Origin: Siphonodentalium dalli
Lineage: Eukaryota > Mollusca > Scaphopoda > Gadilida > Siphonodentaliidae
Reading direction: 5' to 3'
Length of the DNA: 64,000 nt
Assembly: GCA_032622095.1 (NCBI GenBank)
Contig: CP136069.1
Coordinates: 8,882,036 to 8,946,035 of the forward strand
In this document: positions 28,501-38,530 of the stretch, piece after piece
How the letters are laid out: every line of letters starts with the position of its first letter
Position numbering within the stretch: position 1 is the stretch's first letter
Translations under genes and position numbers: made by a program
The notes under the pieces: model-generated
Seen by the model: only the letters and a program-made list of their open reading frames with translations
Told to the model about the DNA's origin: nothing
Databases searched by the model: none

Positions 28501-29836
28501 TGTCAATATGAAACATTCAAGAAAAGTCAGTGTCAATATGAAACATTCAAGAAAAGTCAGTGTCAATATGAAACATTCAAGAAAAGTCAGTGTCAATATG
28601 AAACATTCAAGAAAAGTCAGTGTCAATATGAAACATTCAAGAAAAGTCAGTGTCAATATGAAACATTCAAGAAAAGTCAGTGTCAATATGAAACATTCAA
28701 GAAAAGTCAGTGTCAATATGAAACATTCAAGAAAAGTCAGTGTCAATATGAAACATTCAAGAAAAGTCAGTGTCAATATGAAACATTCAAGAAAAGTCAG
28801 TGTCAATATGAAACATTCAAGAAAAGTCAGTGTCAATATGAAACATTCAAGAAAAGTCAGTGTCAATATGAAACATTCAAGAAAAGTCAGGGTCAATATG
28901 AAGCATTCAAGAAAAGTCAGTGTCAATATGAAACATTCAAGAAAAGTCAGTGTCAATATGAAACATTCAAGAAAAGTCAGTGTCAATATGAAACATTCAA
29001 GAAAAGTCAGTGTCAATATGAAACATTCAAGAAAAGTCAGTGTCAATATGAAGCATTCAAGAACAGTCAGTGTCAATATGAAACATTCAAGAAAAGTCAG
29101 TGTCAATATGAAACATTCAAGAAAAGTCAGTGTCAATATGAAGCATTCAAGAAAAGTCAGTGTCAATATGAAGCATTCAAGAAAAGTCAGTGTCAATATG
29201 AAACATTCAAGAGCAGTCAGTGTCAATATGAAACATTCAAGAAAAGTCAGTGTCAATATGAAGCATTCAAGAAAAGTCAGTGTCAATATGAAGCATTCAA
29301 GAAAAGTCAGTGTCAATATGAAACATTCAAGAGCAGTCAGTGTCAATATGAAGCATTCAAGAAAAGTCAGTGTCAATATGAAGCATTCAAGAAAAGTCAG
29401 TGTCAATATGAAGCATTCAAGAGCAGTCAGTGTCAATATGAAACATTCAAGAAAAGTCAGTGTCAATATGAAGCATTCAAGAAAAGTCAGTGTCAATATG
29501 AAGCATTCAAGAAAAGTCAGTGTCAATATGAAACATTCAAGAGCAGTCAGTGTCAATATGAAACATTCAAGAGCAGTCAGTGTCAATATGAAACATTCAA
29601 GAAAAGTCAGTGTCAATATGAAACATTCATGAACAGTCAGTGTCAATATGAAACATTCAAGAAAAGTCAGTGTCAATATGAAGCATTCAAGAGCAGTCAG
29701 TGTCAATATGAAACATTCAAGAAAAGTCAGTGTCAATATGAAACATTCAAGAAAAGTCAGTGTCAATATGAAACATTCAAGAAAAGTCAGTGTCAATATG
29801 AAACATTCAAGAAAAGTCAGTGTCAATATGAAACAT
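25519..29836 (+). repeat. 30-bp satellite array, block 2
   Basis: About 144 units of the same 30-bp repeat. The first unit is slightly diverged (TGTCAAAATG in place of TGTCAATATG), as expected for an array edge. The first 600 bp include the rare GTGAGT-type units, which are otherwise found mainly in the first 5.4 kb of the window and in block 3. From 26141 on, the block is the second copy of the 4.9-kb tandem duplication. It ends at 29836 with the same truncated unit and junction as block 1. Confidence 0.97.
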
Positions 29837-30388
29837 ATAAACCGTAAATTCACATTAGGATGATGTTGTAATTTTACGATAGTTTTTCTGTCATAATATT
29901 ACGATCATTTTGTAAATATACGATCACATTTGTAAATGTCAGAATAAGTTGATCTCGTAATTTTACGACAGTTACTGATGGTCCAATTGCTGCCAACAGT
30001 TTCTGTCGTAATATTACGATGAATTTTTTTTGAGTGATGATCATTTACATATACCAGTATGATTTTTTTAATTACGGTTAACTAATCATCTAATCCTACG
30101 AAAGATTAACAAGCGGGCGCAAATTACGTTTACGTATCATCAAATTAGCACCTTGTTAGTTATTGGACTTGTTGAACAATCAGATACATGTATGTTTGTG
30201 CGAGCAAAACCAGTGCAATGTCACTAATATCACCATGGTTAAGTGGTCCTGTTGATGTGCTATGGCGTTGGAGGGTCCTGCTAAATTGCTACGATGTTGG
30301 TAGTGCAAACTGATGCTGTTAAGAAATGGACCGCTATTTTTTTCGAAACCTGTTATTTTCGCGGTGTTTGCAAAATCCGAGTGAATCG
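29837..30388 (+). other. Spacer copy 2
   Basis: Appears identical to 24967-25518 at an offset of 4870 bp. It carries the same palindromic CGTAAT/ATTACG words, then the left inverted arm (30231-30388). This copy is the one paired with a right arm, at 31973-32126, so 30231-32126 reads as a complete element with the satellite inside it. The unique part, 29837-30230, was probably host DNA flanking the original insertion and was carried along by the duplication. Confidence 0.85.
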
Positions 30389-32126
30389 AAGAACAGTCAG
30401 TGTCAAAATGAAACATTCAAGAAAAATCAGTGTCAATATGAAACATTCGAGAAAAGTCAGTGTCAATATGAAGCATTCAAGAAAAGTCAGTGTCAATATG
30501 AAGCATTCAAGAAAAGTCAGTGTCAATATGAAACATTCAAGAAAAGTCAGTGTCAATATGAAGCATTCAAGAAAAGTCAGTGTCAATATGAAACATTCAA
30601 GAAAAGTCAATGTCAATATGAAACATTCAAGAAAAGTCAGTGTCAATATGAAGCATTCAAGAAAAGTCAGTGTCAATATGAAACATTCAAGAAAAGTGAG
30701 TGTCAATATGAAGCATTCAAGAAAAGTCAGTGTCAATATGAAACATTCAAGAAAAGTCAGTGTCAATATGAAGCATTCAAGAACAGTCAGTGTCAATATG
30801 AAACATTCAAGAAAAGTCAGTGTCAATATGAAACATTCAAGAAAAGTCAGTGTCAATATGAAGCATTCAAGAAAAGTCAGTGTCAATATGAAGCATTCAA
30901 GAAAAGTCAGTGTCAATATGAAGCATTCAAGAAAAGTCAGTGTCAATATGAAACATTCAAGAACAGTCAGTGTCAATATGAAACATTCAAGAAAAGTGAG
31001 TGTCAATATGAAGCATTCAAGAAAAGGGAGTGTCAATATGAAGCATTCAAGAAAAGTCAGTGTCAATATGAAGCATTCAAGAAAAGTCAGTGTCAATATG
31101 AAGCATTCAAGAAAAGTCAGTGTCAATATGAAGCATTCAAGAACAGTCAGTGTCAATATGAAACATTCAAGAAAAGTCAGTGTCAATATGAAACATTCAA
31201 GAAAAGTCAGTGTCAATATGAAACATTCAAGAAAAGTCAGTGTCAATATGAAACATTCAAGAACAGTCAGTGTCAATATGAAACATTCAAGAAAAGTGAG
31301 TGTCAATATGAAGCATTCAAGAAAAGTGAGTGTCAATATGAAGCATTCAAGAAAAGTGAGTGTCAATATGAAGCATTCAAGAAAAGTCAATGTCAATATG
31401 AAGCATTCAAGAAAAGTCAGTGTCAATATGAAGCATTCAAGAACAGTCAGTGTCAATATGAAACATTCAAGAAAAGTCAGTGTCAATATGAAGCATTCAA
31501 GAAAAGTCAGTGTCAATATGAAACATTCAAGAAAAGTCAGTGTCAATATGAAACATTCAAGAAAAGTCAGTCTCAATATGAAGCATTCAAGAACAGTCAG
31601 TGTCAATATGAAGCATTCAAGAACAGTCAGTGTCAATATGAAACATTCAAGAACAGTCAGTGTCAATATGAAACATTCAAGAAAAGTCAGTGTCAATATG
31701 AAACATTCAAGAAAAGTCAGTGTCAATATGAAACATTCAAGAAAAGTCAGTGTCAATATGAAACATTCAAGAAAAGTCAGTGTCAATATGAAACATTCAA
31801 GAAAAGTCAGTGTCAATATGAAACATTCAAGAACAGATATACTTTGAAATAAATATAAAATCGGTTGCGCTGGTGCTTATGAATATCGGTTTGCAGCAGT
31901 CAACAACCTATTATTAAAATAGTTTATAACATATATGTTTTTAATGTTTTGTACACAAAACGACTTCTACTAGATTCGTTATTAGCCAAACACCGCGAAA
32001 ATGACAACTTTAGATAAAATAACCATACACTATCTTCACAACATCAGTTTCCCTCACCAGCATCATAGCAGTTCATCGTGGCCAAACAACATCATAGCAA
32101 ATTAGCATGACTACTTAACAGGGGTG
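30231..32126 (+). mobile_element. Foldback-type element carrying satellite block 3
   Basis: About 155-bp terminal inverted arms (30231-30388 and 31973-32126) begin CACC..GGTTAAGT and end near TTTTCGCGGTGTTTGG. They match along their whole length with moderate divergence. Between them lie about 48 satellite units (30389-31836) and about 136 bp of non-repeated DNA (31837-31972). The DNA just after the array, AGATATACTTTGAAATAAA, resembles the DNA just after the single unit in the related copy at 41827-42363. No coding sequence or clear target-site duplication was found, so the element is non-autonomous and its superfamily is unknown. The outermost bases are uncertain by several positions. Confidence 0.75.
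30389..31836 (+). repeat. 30-bp satellite array, block 3
   Basis: About 48 units. The first 620 bp match the start of block 2. The remainder (31011-31836) is not part of the tandem duplication and contains several GTGAGT-type units, one GGGAG variant and one TCTCAATATG variant. The last unit breaks off within GAACAG, where the right part of the host element begins. Confidence 0.96.
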
Positions 32127-32469
32127 ACTATAATGTAGTCATTAACGATGTGTTCCGCGTGAACCAATCAAGTGCGCAATGATGCACATAACATTAACAA
32201 TCGAACACTTTTATCGAAATTTGGTTTATGATCAACATACCAAGTGTGAATGTGTAGTTGTTTGTGATGTGCTGACGTTAAACTTTTACTTCGGATTCAA
32301 TCTATTTTCAGGGGGTACGCGGGCATAATTCCATTTGCACCCTCTCTTGCAACCCAGTGATCAGGCCTAATAGCCTATATATTCACAAACCATTATATAT
32401 ACACTGTATGAGAACATTCCGATATTGGAACCTGAAAATTGCATATGATATATCCTAACATATAGTGGT
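32127..32469. other. No gene recognised
   Basis: DNA between the right arm of the satellite element and the first dispersed repeat. I see no coding exon, hairpin or tandem repeat here. Confidence 0.5.
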
Positions 32470-32800
32470 CCAACTCCAGACAAACACACATGGCTACGGA
32501 CAAGAGACCAGGACCATAGTTGTTCGGCTCGGTGTGAGAAAATTTTGAAAACTAAACGAGAAAATCTCAAATCCTAGCATCTAGACTGGCCTCAATCTTT
32601 CCTAGTGTTGGAAATTTCAAACCTCATACTCACCCTTAGGCTGGGAAATTCTCCAACTGATGACCATTCCGCCAACAAATTGTTTGAAAATCAAACTTCA
32701 AGAACATTTTCAACCTAGTGTAACGTTGGTGTGAAATTTCTAACTAATGTTGTGACAGGTATTAAATTTCCAACTGTCCGTGTTCACAACCCACTGTAAG
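32470..32800 (-). repeat. Dispersed repeat family Y, copy 1
   Basis: The reverse complement matches 48735-49060 over about 300 bp. Shared landmarks include ACACAACATTAGTTG-like, GTTTGATTTTCAAACA-like and TGGTCATCAGTTGGA-like stretches. Two further copies lie at 34790-35110 and 35560-35830. There is no open reading frame, and TTGGAAATTTC recurs several times in each copy. The copy at 48735 lies inside a Harbinger-like element, so the family may be the internal part of that element. Confidence 0.65.
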
Positions 32801-33139
32801 CCGATATTGAGGATGCGTATACCCTGCCTTAAATGGTATACATGGCTTCAAATAATAGGCTGATACGCGAATTTAATGGCGACAAATTTTGCTATTTGAT
32901 GGCTTATATACTGGGCCATTTTAGCCCTTTTTGTCCTTGCTCGGGTCTCCTTCTGTTATGCAGGCGTTATACGTTGTCCTTGGCATAGAGTATAATATAT
33001 AGCTGGCAGGACCCTTTTCTGTAATGTGGTGCAGTTTGGTCGATTACTATTCAGAAAATGGATGAAAATAGATGGTTTTCAAGTGTGAAATCTACATGTA
33101 TGTCCTTCATCACACATTTTCTTAACTGTATGGAATTAA

Positions 33140-33535
33140 GTATCCACCCCATCTGTTAACTGGCGTTCAGTATTCAACCCATTTGTTAACTGGGATGCAG
33201 TAGTCACCCCTATGTTAACTGGCATTCAGTTTGGACCACTTCTGTCAGCTGGCATTCAGTATTCAGCACCTCTGTTAACTGATATTCAGTAGTCACCCCA
33301 TCTGTTAACTAGCAATTAGTATTCACCACATATATTAACTGGCATTCAGTATTCACACCTTCTGTTAACTTGCAATCAGTATTCACCCCATCTGTTAACT
33401 GGCATTCAGTATATGTACCCCTTCTGTTAACTGGCATCCCGTACACAATATGTTAACTTGCCATCAATATTCACCCCCTATGTTAACTGGCATTCAGCTT
33501 TCACCCACACTGTTGACTGGTATTCATAATTCAGG
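33140..33535 (+). repeat. Minisatellite of about 31 bp, about 13 copies
   Basis: Imperfect tandem repeat with the core CTGTTAACTGGCATTCAGTA followed by a TTCACCCC-like tail. Thirteen TGTTAACT-type cores can be counted. Units vary in both length and sequence, so the array is old or poorly homogenised, in sharp contrast to the 30-bp satellite only 1.3 kb away. The two repeats share no obvious sequence. Confidence 0.85.
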
Positions 33536-33744
33536 GGAAAGTAAATTAAATTGATAACAAAGTATTACCTTTGATTTTGAGATAACCTGTTATAACATGA
33601 ACGTTTACAGAAGATATCTTCGACACAATTACTTATCTTTCATTATACATATATTATCGATATTAGATCGTTGTTATTACCGGGGGTTCATTAAAAATGA
33701 CGTTTTGTCTCCCTTTAATTCCGACAACGAATCGTTAGGATGAT

Positions 33745-34150
33745 ACGTTAAATACATGTTATGTACTTGTTCGGGTGCGTGAAACAGATAAGTTAGTATT
33801 CAGGTGCTATGTAAACTGGGTGAATGTATCATTCTACTAACATCACCGAAAACATAAAGCAAATCGACCGTACCATTCCATAGAAAACATTGTCTAAACT
33901 ATGCTAAATTGTAAATATTTACTACTGGAATCGGGATGCTTCTGTCGGCGATGAACTATCGAAAACGATTTCGCCATCGACATTCACTGAATTTAATTAA
34001 TATATAAGAATGACGGTGTGTGTTGTCAATATAGATAACATATATATATATATATAAATAACTACTTTGAACAAGAGTATTCTCCATTTATATTTTATCA
34101 CCATACCGGAATGTTTCACATCACTTTAACGAAAACCATATGTTCCAGAA
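33745..34150 (-). repeat. Dispersed repeat family X, copy 1
   Basis: The reverse complement matches 48123-48497. Shared stretches include CACCGTCATTCTTATATATT, CACGCACCCGAACAAGT and GTACTAACTTATC-like words. There is no open reading frame. Copy 2 is inserted in a foldback element at 48 kb, which shows the family is mobile or carried by something mobile. Confidence 0.7.
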
Positions 34151-34789
34151 TATGAACGGAAACAGTGCGTTATTAACGAGATTTTGTTGTTAATATATTT
34201 GTCATGTGCAAATAGACATTAGTTCACGACATATGTTCCTCGACATTACGCGATAACATCTTGTTTAGTTGTTGTGGAAATGCCACGTATAATTCTTCGA
34301 TTTGTCATGCGAGAATAGAGGATCTCATTAGAACCACATGGTACACCTCACTCTCAATAAATACCCAGTGGCGCCCCACCAGTCACCAATCTGTTTCAGA
34401 GTTCCAAAGAAGATTCCTGCAGGTGAGTGGAGTTTTATTTCAAATTCTTTTTTTTAGTGTAGGGAAACTTTTATAGAAGTTCTTTTTCAAGTAAGCACAT
34501 TTATTGTCAATGACAAAAGTGTTAGTTCTTTATAAAAAAGGGTCTAACTCCGTCAAAAAGCACCGAACCATGACAAACTTCTAACTTATCTAACAACTTG
34601 GGGTAGGGTTTAGGACTGTTTTAGTCTACAATGTAGGGCGTGCAGTTATAAACTCCATAAAACTTGAACTATGCAATTGGGACCCGGAGTAAGTTGTGAG
34701 AGTACAGTACATGTAGTACGTTATATTAGTTACATTGAAAGACAAACATTCTCCTAAAAATCAACCTAATTTGAACGTGGCGACAGGGA
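34151..34789. other. Unassigned; one weak exon-like stretch
   Basis: A short open stretch starting at 34261 (71 codons to 34476) runs into a textbook splice donor, CTGCAG followed by GTGAGT, at 34422/34423. No partner exon or recognisable protein was found, so a coding role is doubtful. The rest shows nothing recognisable. Confidence 0.25.
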
Positions 34790-35110
34790 GGTTGTTGGTC
34801 ACCCCAATTTGGTAAAAAAAATTCAAAGGTTGCATGAAATGTCATGTCATGTCATGCCAACATTATTTGCAAATTTTACACAACTATTGGTTGAAATTGT
34901 TCTCATTGTTTGATTTTCCAACCAGTGGGGTATTTGTTCTTTTTAGACCAACAGTAGCATAAATTTCTTACTTTTGGTTGGTTGGTCTGAAATTTTCTAA
35001 ACTTTTAGGTGGATGTCAGGTTGGAAATTTCTAAACAGTTGAAAAGCTTGAAGTGCTAGTTGAAAAGTTCCATTCTAACCAGGGGGTGGTGCAAATATAA
35101 TTCCACAGAC
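34790..35110 (+). repeat. Dispersed repeat family Y, copy 2
   Basis: Diverged copy in the same orientation as 48735-49060. It contains the TTTGATTTTCCAACCAGT-like, ACCAACAGTAGCATAAATTTC-like and GGTTGGAAATTTC words typical of the family. No coding sequence. Confidence 0.55.
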
Positions 35111-35559
35111 ATGGTTCAATGGGAGGTACATTGGAAATGTCAAGGTGGACTCCAGTCATCCTCTCCCACACTCCTCGTGGACTCTATTGCCATGTCCATG
35201 CGCTATATATCTTACTAACATCGCGGTGATCAACATATAGGCTGATAAGTACATTTAATACTCTCATAAGGACTTCATATCCCTCAAAAATACATATTCA
35301 GGTCGTAGAAATTTAGAAATATCTGGTCCCGACTTTTCTTCAGCCTGGATCAATAATGAGCGTTCGATCTTTGCTATTGTTTTTCTGATATGGTACACAT
35401 AAATTGCATTTGTCCGAATATGTCGCACATTCGGGCGTTAATTTTAAAACACATGGTCAATATTGCTATGACATTGTCAATGTTTGTCACAGGACACGTA
35501 CATGGACTTGACAACAGGGTATGACGAGGGGGAGATCGGGTTCGAGTGATCAATCTAAA

Positions 35560-35830
35560 ACCCCAACTTTGGCCAAATCTTTCAATAGTTGGAAATTTCA
35601 TGCCAAACACAACATTTGTTGGAAATTTTACAGTAACTGTATATGTTGGAATTATTCTGTTATTTTGATTTTTCGACCAGTATTTAATATGAAATATGTT
35701 GTTTAAACATAAAAAATATTTAAAAAAAAATCCTATTTGTGTCAAATGTTTGGTCTGAACTGGGCATCAGTCGGTAATTTCCCAACTTTAGAGGGTGCAG
35801 AAAGAAATTGTCCAAGAGGTACCACAAGGT
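35560..35830 (+). repeat. Dispersed repeat family Y, copy 3
   Basis: Diverged copy with repeated TTGGAAATTTC/TTGGAAATTTTAC words, then TTTGATTTTTCGACCAGTA-like and TGGGCATCAGTCGGTAATTT-like stretches matching copies 1, 2 and 4. No coding sequence. The flanks at 35111-35559 and 35831-36280 hold nothing I can name. Confidence 0.55.
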
Positions 35831-36280
35831 ACCAACTTCAACCCGTAGGGCTGGAACTGGAATGTTAATGTCTTCGGAAAAATCTGTCTGTAAAATGTTT
35901 ACAATATTTAAAATAAACATAGCATGGGAGTTGTTGGTACATGAGAGGCGATGGACGTGTCCTTGAGAAACTTCTCATTGATGAAGAATATGGCAATCAT
36001 CTACTTTTGCAGATAATTCCAACCACATCGATAATGCCATTCCAAAAAAAAAAAAATGGAAGACGAATATAAAGTCTGAAGTAATTTATGCATAAGTATG
36101 ATGTTTCGTTATGGATATACCAGTTATGATAATGACCACTTTGTGGAAGAGCATTCTCTATTCTCATCAAATTTACACAGCGAAGGGATCCATATAACTT
36201 TAACCTATGGCACACTTCCGTATTTCATGATCAGGAATTATCAGCCTTTTACATGTGCCATCAGAACCCCAGGAAACCAT

Positions 36281-37133
36281 TGATAATATGGGAGACCCTT
36301 GCTGAAAACAGACATCAAGAGAGACAGCTCAAACACATCGCGTACACATTGTCATTGAATAAGACTACAATCATCAATAACATACAACCTTACTCATATT
36401 TAAATTTGCGCAGTACTATTTTTCGCGCACCCATCGGCGCGCGAATTTAAAACTGAGCGAAAAATAGTACGACTCCCAAGTTTAATCTAAACCATAGTCC
36501 ATAAAAGAGTGCTATGTTGCTGAGTTTACATATATTATGAATGGTTGAATAGACAATTGTGCCAACACATATATACATTCGGCTAACCGCTATCAAGACC
36601 ATTGCTCACAATTAAAGCGACATATCATGGTAACCTAGACATTGTTGAAATGCTTGTATAAGCAAAATGCTGATAGTCCAGGTCATGTATGTTGTCACTA
36701 GTTTATTGTCTACATGATGTAAATCCGCCGCGATGGTGTTCATACACATATACTATCTATGGCAATGACTAAGAGCCGAAACTGTCATCAGCTCCAAGAT
36801 ATATAAGAAAATATCACTGAAATATTACGAAAATAGTTTTCTCAGTTTTGAATTCGCGCAGTTATAGGTGCGCGAATTTAAAGTGCGCGAATTCAAAACT
36901 GAGTGAAAAATAGTACTGCGCGATTTTAAATAGGAGTAAGGTATGTCGTTCATGTGGCGAAAACTATCAGAATGAACTGAAGCATGTTCTTATCGCGTGT
37001 CATTCCCTGGTATTGGTGTACATCAGAAATACATATTGGGACTTGATCGTCAACAAGTATGGAGTGGACATTTACGTATTCGTAAGCCACCTAACTGATG
37101 ATCAGTTCGAGTCACCCATATTATGGAATGTTG
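36281..37133 (+). pseudogene. LINE (non-LTR retrotransposon) 3' end, interrupted by a MITE
   Basis: Bases 36945-37133 read in one frame through CRSCGE, then NELKHVLIACHSL, and on past YIRNTYWDLIV. This matches the C-terminal zinc-binding tail of LINE reverse transcriptases, where a CxxC pair is followed by HxLxxC. Bases 36281-36386, before the inserted MITE (36387-36942), are open through LAENRHQERQLKH and may be the preceding part of the same tail. The reverse transcriptase core and endonuclease are absent, so this is a dead 5'-truncated copy. The exact LINE clade cannot be set from so little sequence. Confidence 0.6.
36387..36942. mobile_element. MITE with inverted ends ACCTTACTC...GAGTAAGGT
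   Basis: The left end reads ACCTTACTCATATTTAAA with GCGCAGTACTATTTTTCGC just inside. The right end is the inverse, with GCGAAAAATAGTACTGCGCG-type sequence before GAGTAAGGT. Each end also folds on itself through GCGCGAATTTAAA-type words, giving paired subterminal hairpins. The element is 556 bp with no coding sequence. It sits inside LINE-derived sequence. I could not assign a clear target-site duplication, so the superfamily is unknown. Confidence 0.7.
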
Positions 37134-37189
37134 GTATGTGTGCAGACTCTGACCTGTTACCAATCTATATCTAACTTCATATCGTACTT

Positions 37190-37390
37190 AGTGCGGTCAT
37201 GTAGAAAAATTATTTATGATCATTATTTAAATAGAGCCACATTTACTATTAAAATGGATCATCAACCCTTAAAATATTTATCAACAACTCAGTATAATAA
37301 TCCGAAAATTCAGAGGTGGATGTTGTGTTTATCAGCTTATAATTGTATTATAGAATATCTGCCAGGTAGTGAACATTGTTTTACAAAGAC
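37190..37390 (+). pseudogene. Ty3/gypsy-type retrotransposon RNase H fragment
   Basis: One open stretch reads RATFTIKMDHQPLKYL, a short gap, then IQRWMLCLSAYNCIIEYLPG. This is the characteristic RNase H strand and tether segment of Ty3/gypsy pol: a DHxPLxYL motif, then RW, then IEYxPG. The usual catalytic Asp of TDHQPL is retained here as MDH. Reverse transcriptase and integrase are missing and the frame ends soon after, so it is a degraded fragment. It follows directly on the LINE tail. Confidence 0.75.
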
Positions 37391-37557
37391 GGGAACTTCA
37401 GGCCCCAAAAATACAAGCAGGTAAACACGTACATATATGCATATAATTAAATAGCGTTATTTGTTATAAATATTGCGGACTCCAACAGTCCAACTCCTTG
37501 TACGCATAAAATGCGCTAATACATAATTATTTAATATAATGTAGGATAACGTTTTGT

Positions 37558-37578
37558 GGCCGACATTCAATGTCGGCC
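37558..37578. other. Perfect 10-bp-arm hairpin, GGCCGACATT/AATGTCGGCC
   Basis: GGCCGACATT and AATGTCGGCC are separated by a single C. The hairpin is followed by a CGTCCGTCCG-type pyrimidine/CG-rich stretch (37588-37612). This could be the terminus of a mobile element such as a Helitron relative, but no matching partner is visible. Confidence 0.5.
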
Positions 37579-37612
37579 ATTTAGTCAGTCCGCCCGTCCG
37601 TCCGTTTGCGTC

Positions 37613-38463
37613 TGTTTTCCGCGAGTGATTTTTATGTCTCACCTGGATGCCATAATTTGTGTATACTATATTTAATATGCAAAATACACATATGATAACG
37701 CGGAAATATGTAAACTATAGGAATTGATGCGCCCGATGCGATCTCGGTGGATTCCGATACCTCCCGCTAACAACAAGGGCACCTCCGATGTTTATATTAA
37801 CAATACAACCTGTCTACGACTGTTGTTGAATTTATAGTTGTAAATGTTGGGCTTTGTAAGTGTATACCATCGTGTAAGCAATTCATGATATTCAGGATTC
37901 TCTACAATTTTATTTACACTATTTTTATTTTTGACTGGCTAAAACTGCTCCTACGGCAGACTGTCTGTTCATCATTGGCATTATATAAGCCTCCGGTGAG
38001 CAAGGCGGGGTACCTTGTCTGTGGGCCCAGGACACTGTGGCATCACCTGCTCATTCTGTATATGGGCTCTATAAAGCAGATTTATTAAGTAGAATACCTG
38101 AGACAGAAGCACAAATGTCTGACAACAATATATATATACATACTAAGTGTTGTCATCACTAAATCCAGCATTCTGATTGGTCGACGCCCACGTGGCTAGT
38201 TGCAATTATTTCTCGGTGAATGCGCAACAGCTAATAACTACAAGCTCATAACAACATCAATACGTCATTTGGGTTTGGAAAGACGAACGCGTAATGTTTT
38301 GGGCGCATTTGTATTCGCGCAGGATTGACTTAATAAATCATCGGGTTCCAATTGTTCCTGTTAACTTTTGCCAAGGGTGCTATGGGATATTTTGGGCTGG
38401 TTTTGTCACGATACACTTTTCGATTTAAATACATTTACACAAGTGGCTTTATCGCTAAATGTA
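37613..38463. other. No gene recognised
   Basis: Unassigned DNA between the hairpin and the first Helitron. Short open stretches exist on both strands but have no recognisable protein features. Confidence 0.4.
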
Positions 38464-38489
38464 TCTATATATATATATAACCCGTCGTC

Positions 38490-38530
<41 letters not shown>

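Larger units (their letters stand above)
21241..31010 (+). repeat. 4.9-kb tandem duplication including the 552-bp spacer
   Basis: Block 21241-26140 (4900 bp) is followed directly by 26141-31010 (4870 bp). The offset is 4900 in the left part (TGTCAATACG at 21891/26791; a GAGCAG unit at 23581/28481). It is 4870 after one unit was lost in a uniform stretch (the GGTCAATATG variant at 24021/28891; AAACATTCAT at 24751/29621; the spacer at 24967/29837). The spacer copies look identical by eye. Single differences include 23769 (G against A), 24243 (G against A) and 25878 (T against C). Matching breaks at 26141/31011 and at 21211/26111. Confidence 0.88.

Noticed and set aside
1-31836. CRISPR array (30-bp repeats)
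   Set aside because: Units are contiguous with no spacers, and the context is eukaryotic.
1-31836. Telomeric or centromeric identity of the satellite
   Set aside because: The unit is not a telomere repeat, and nothing in the sequence shows centromere function. The array is tied to a transposon.
35374-35745. 123-codon minus-strand ORF
   Set aside because: It overlaps a diverged dispersed repeat, starts at a non-ATG codon in part, and has no domain or splice context.
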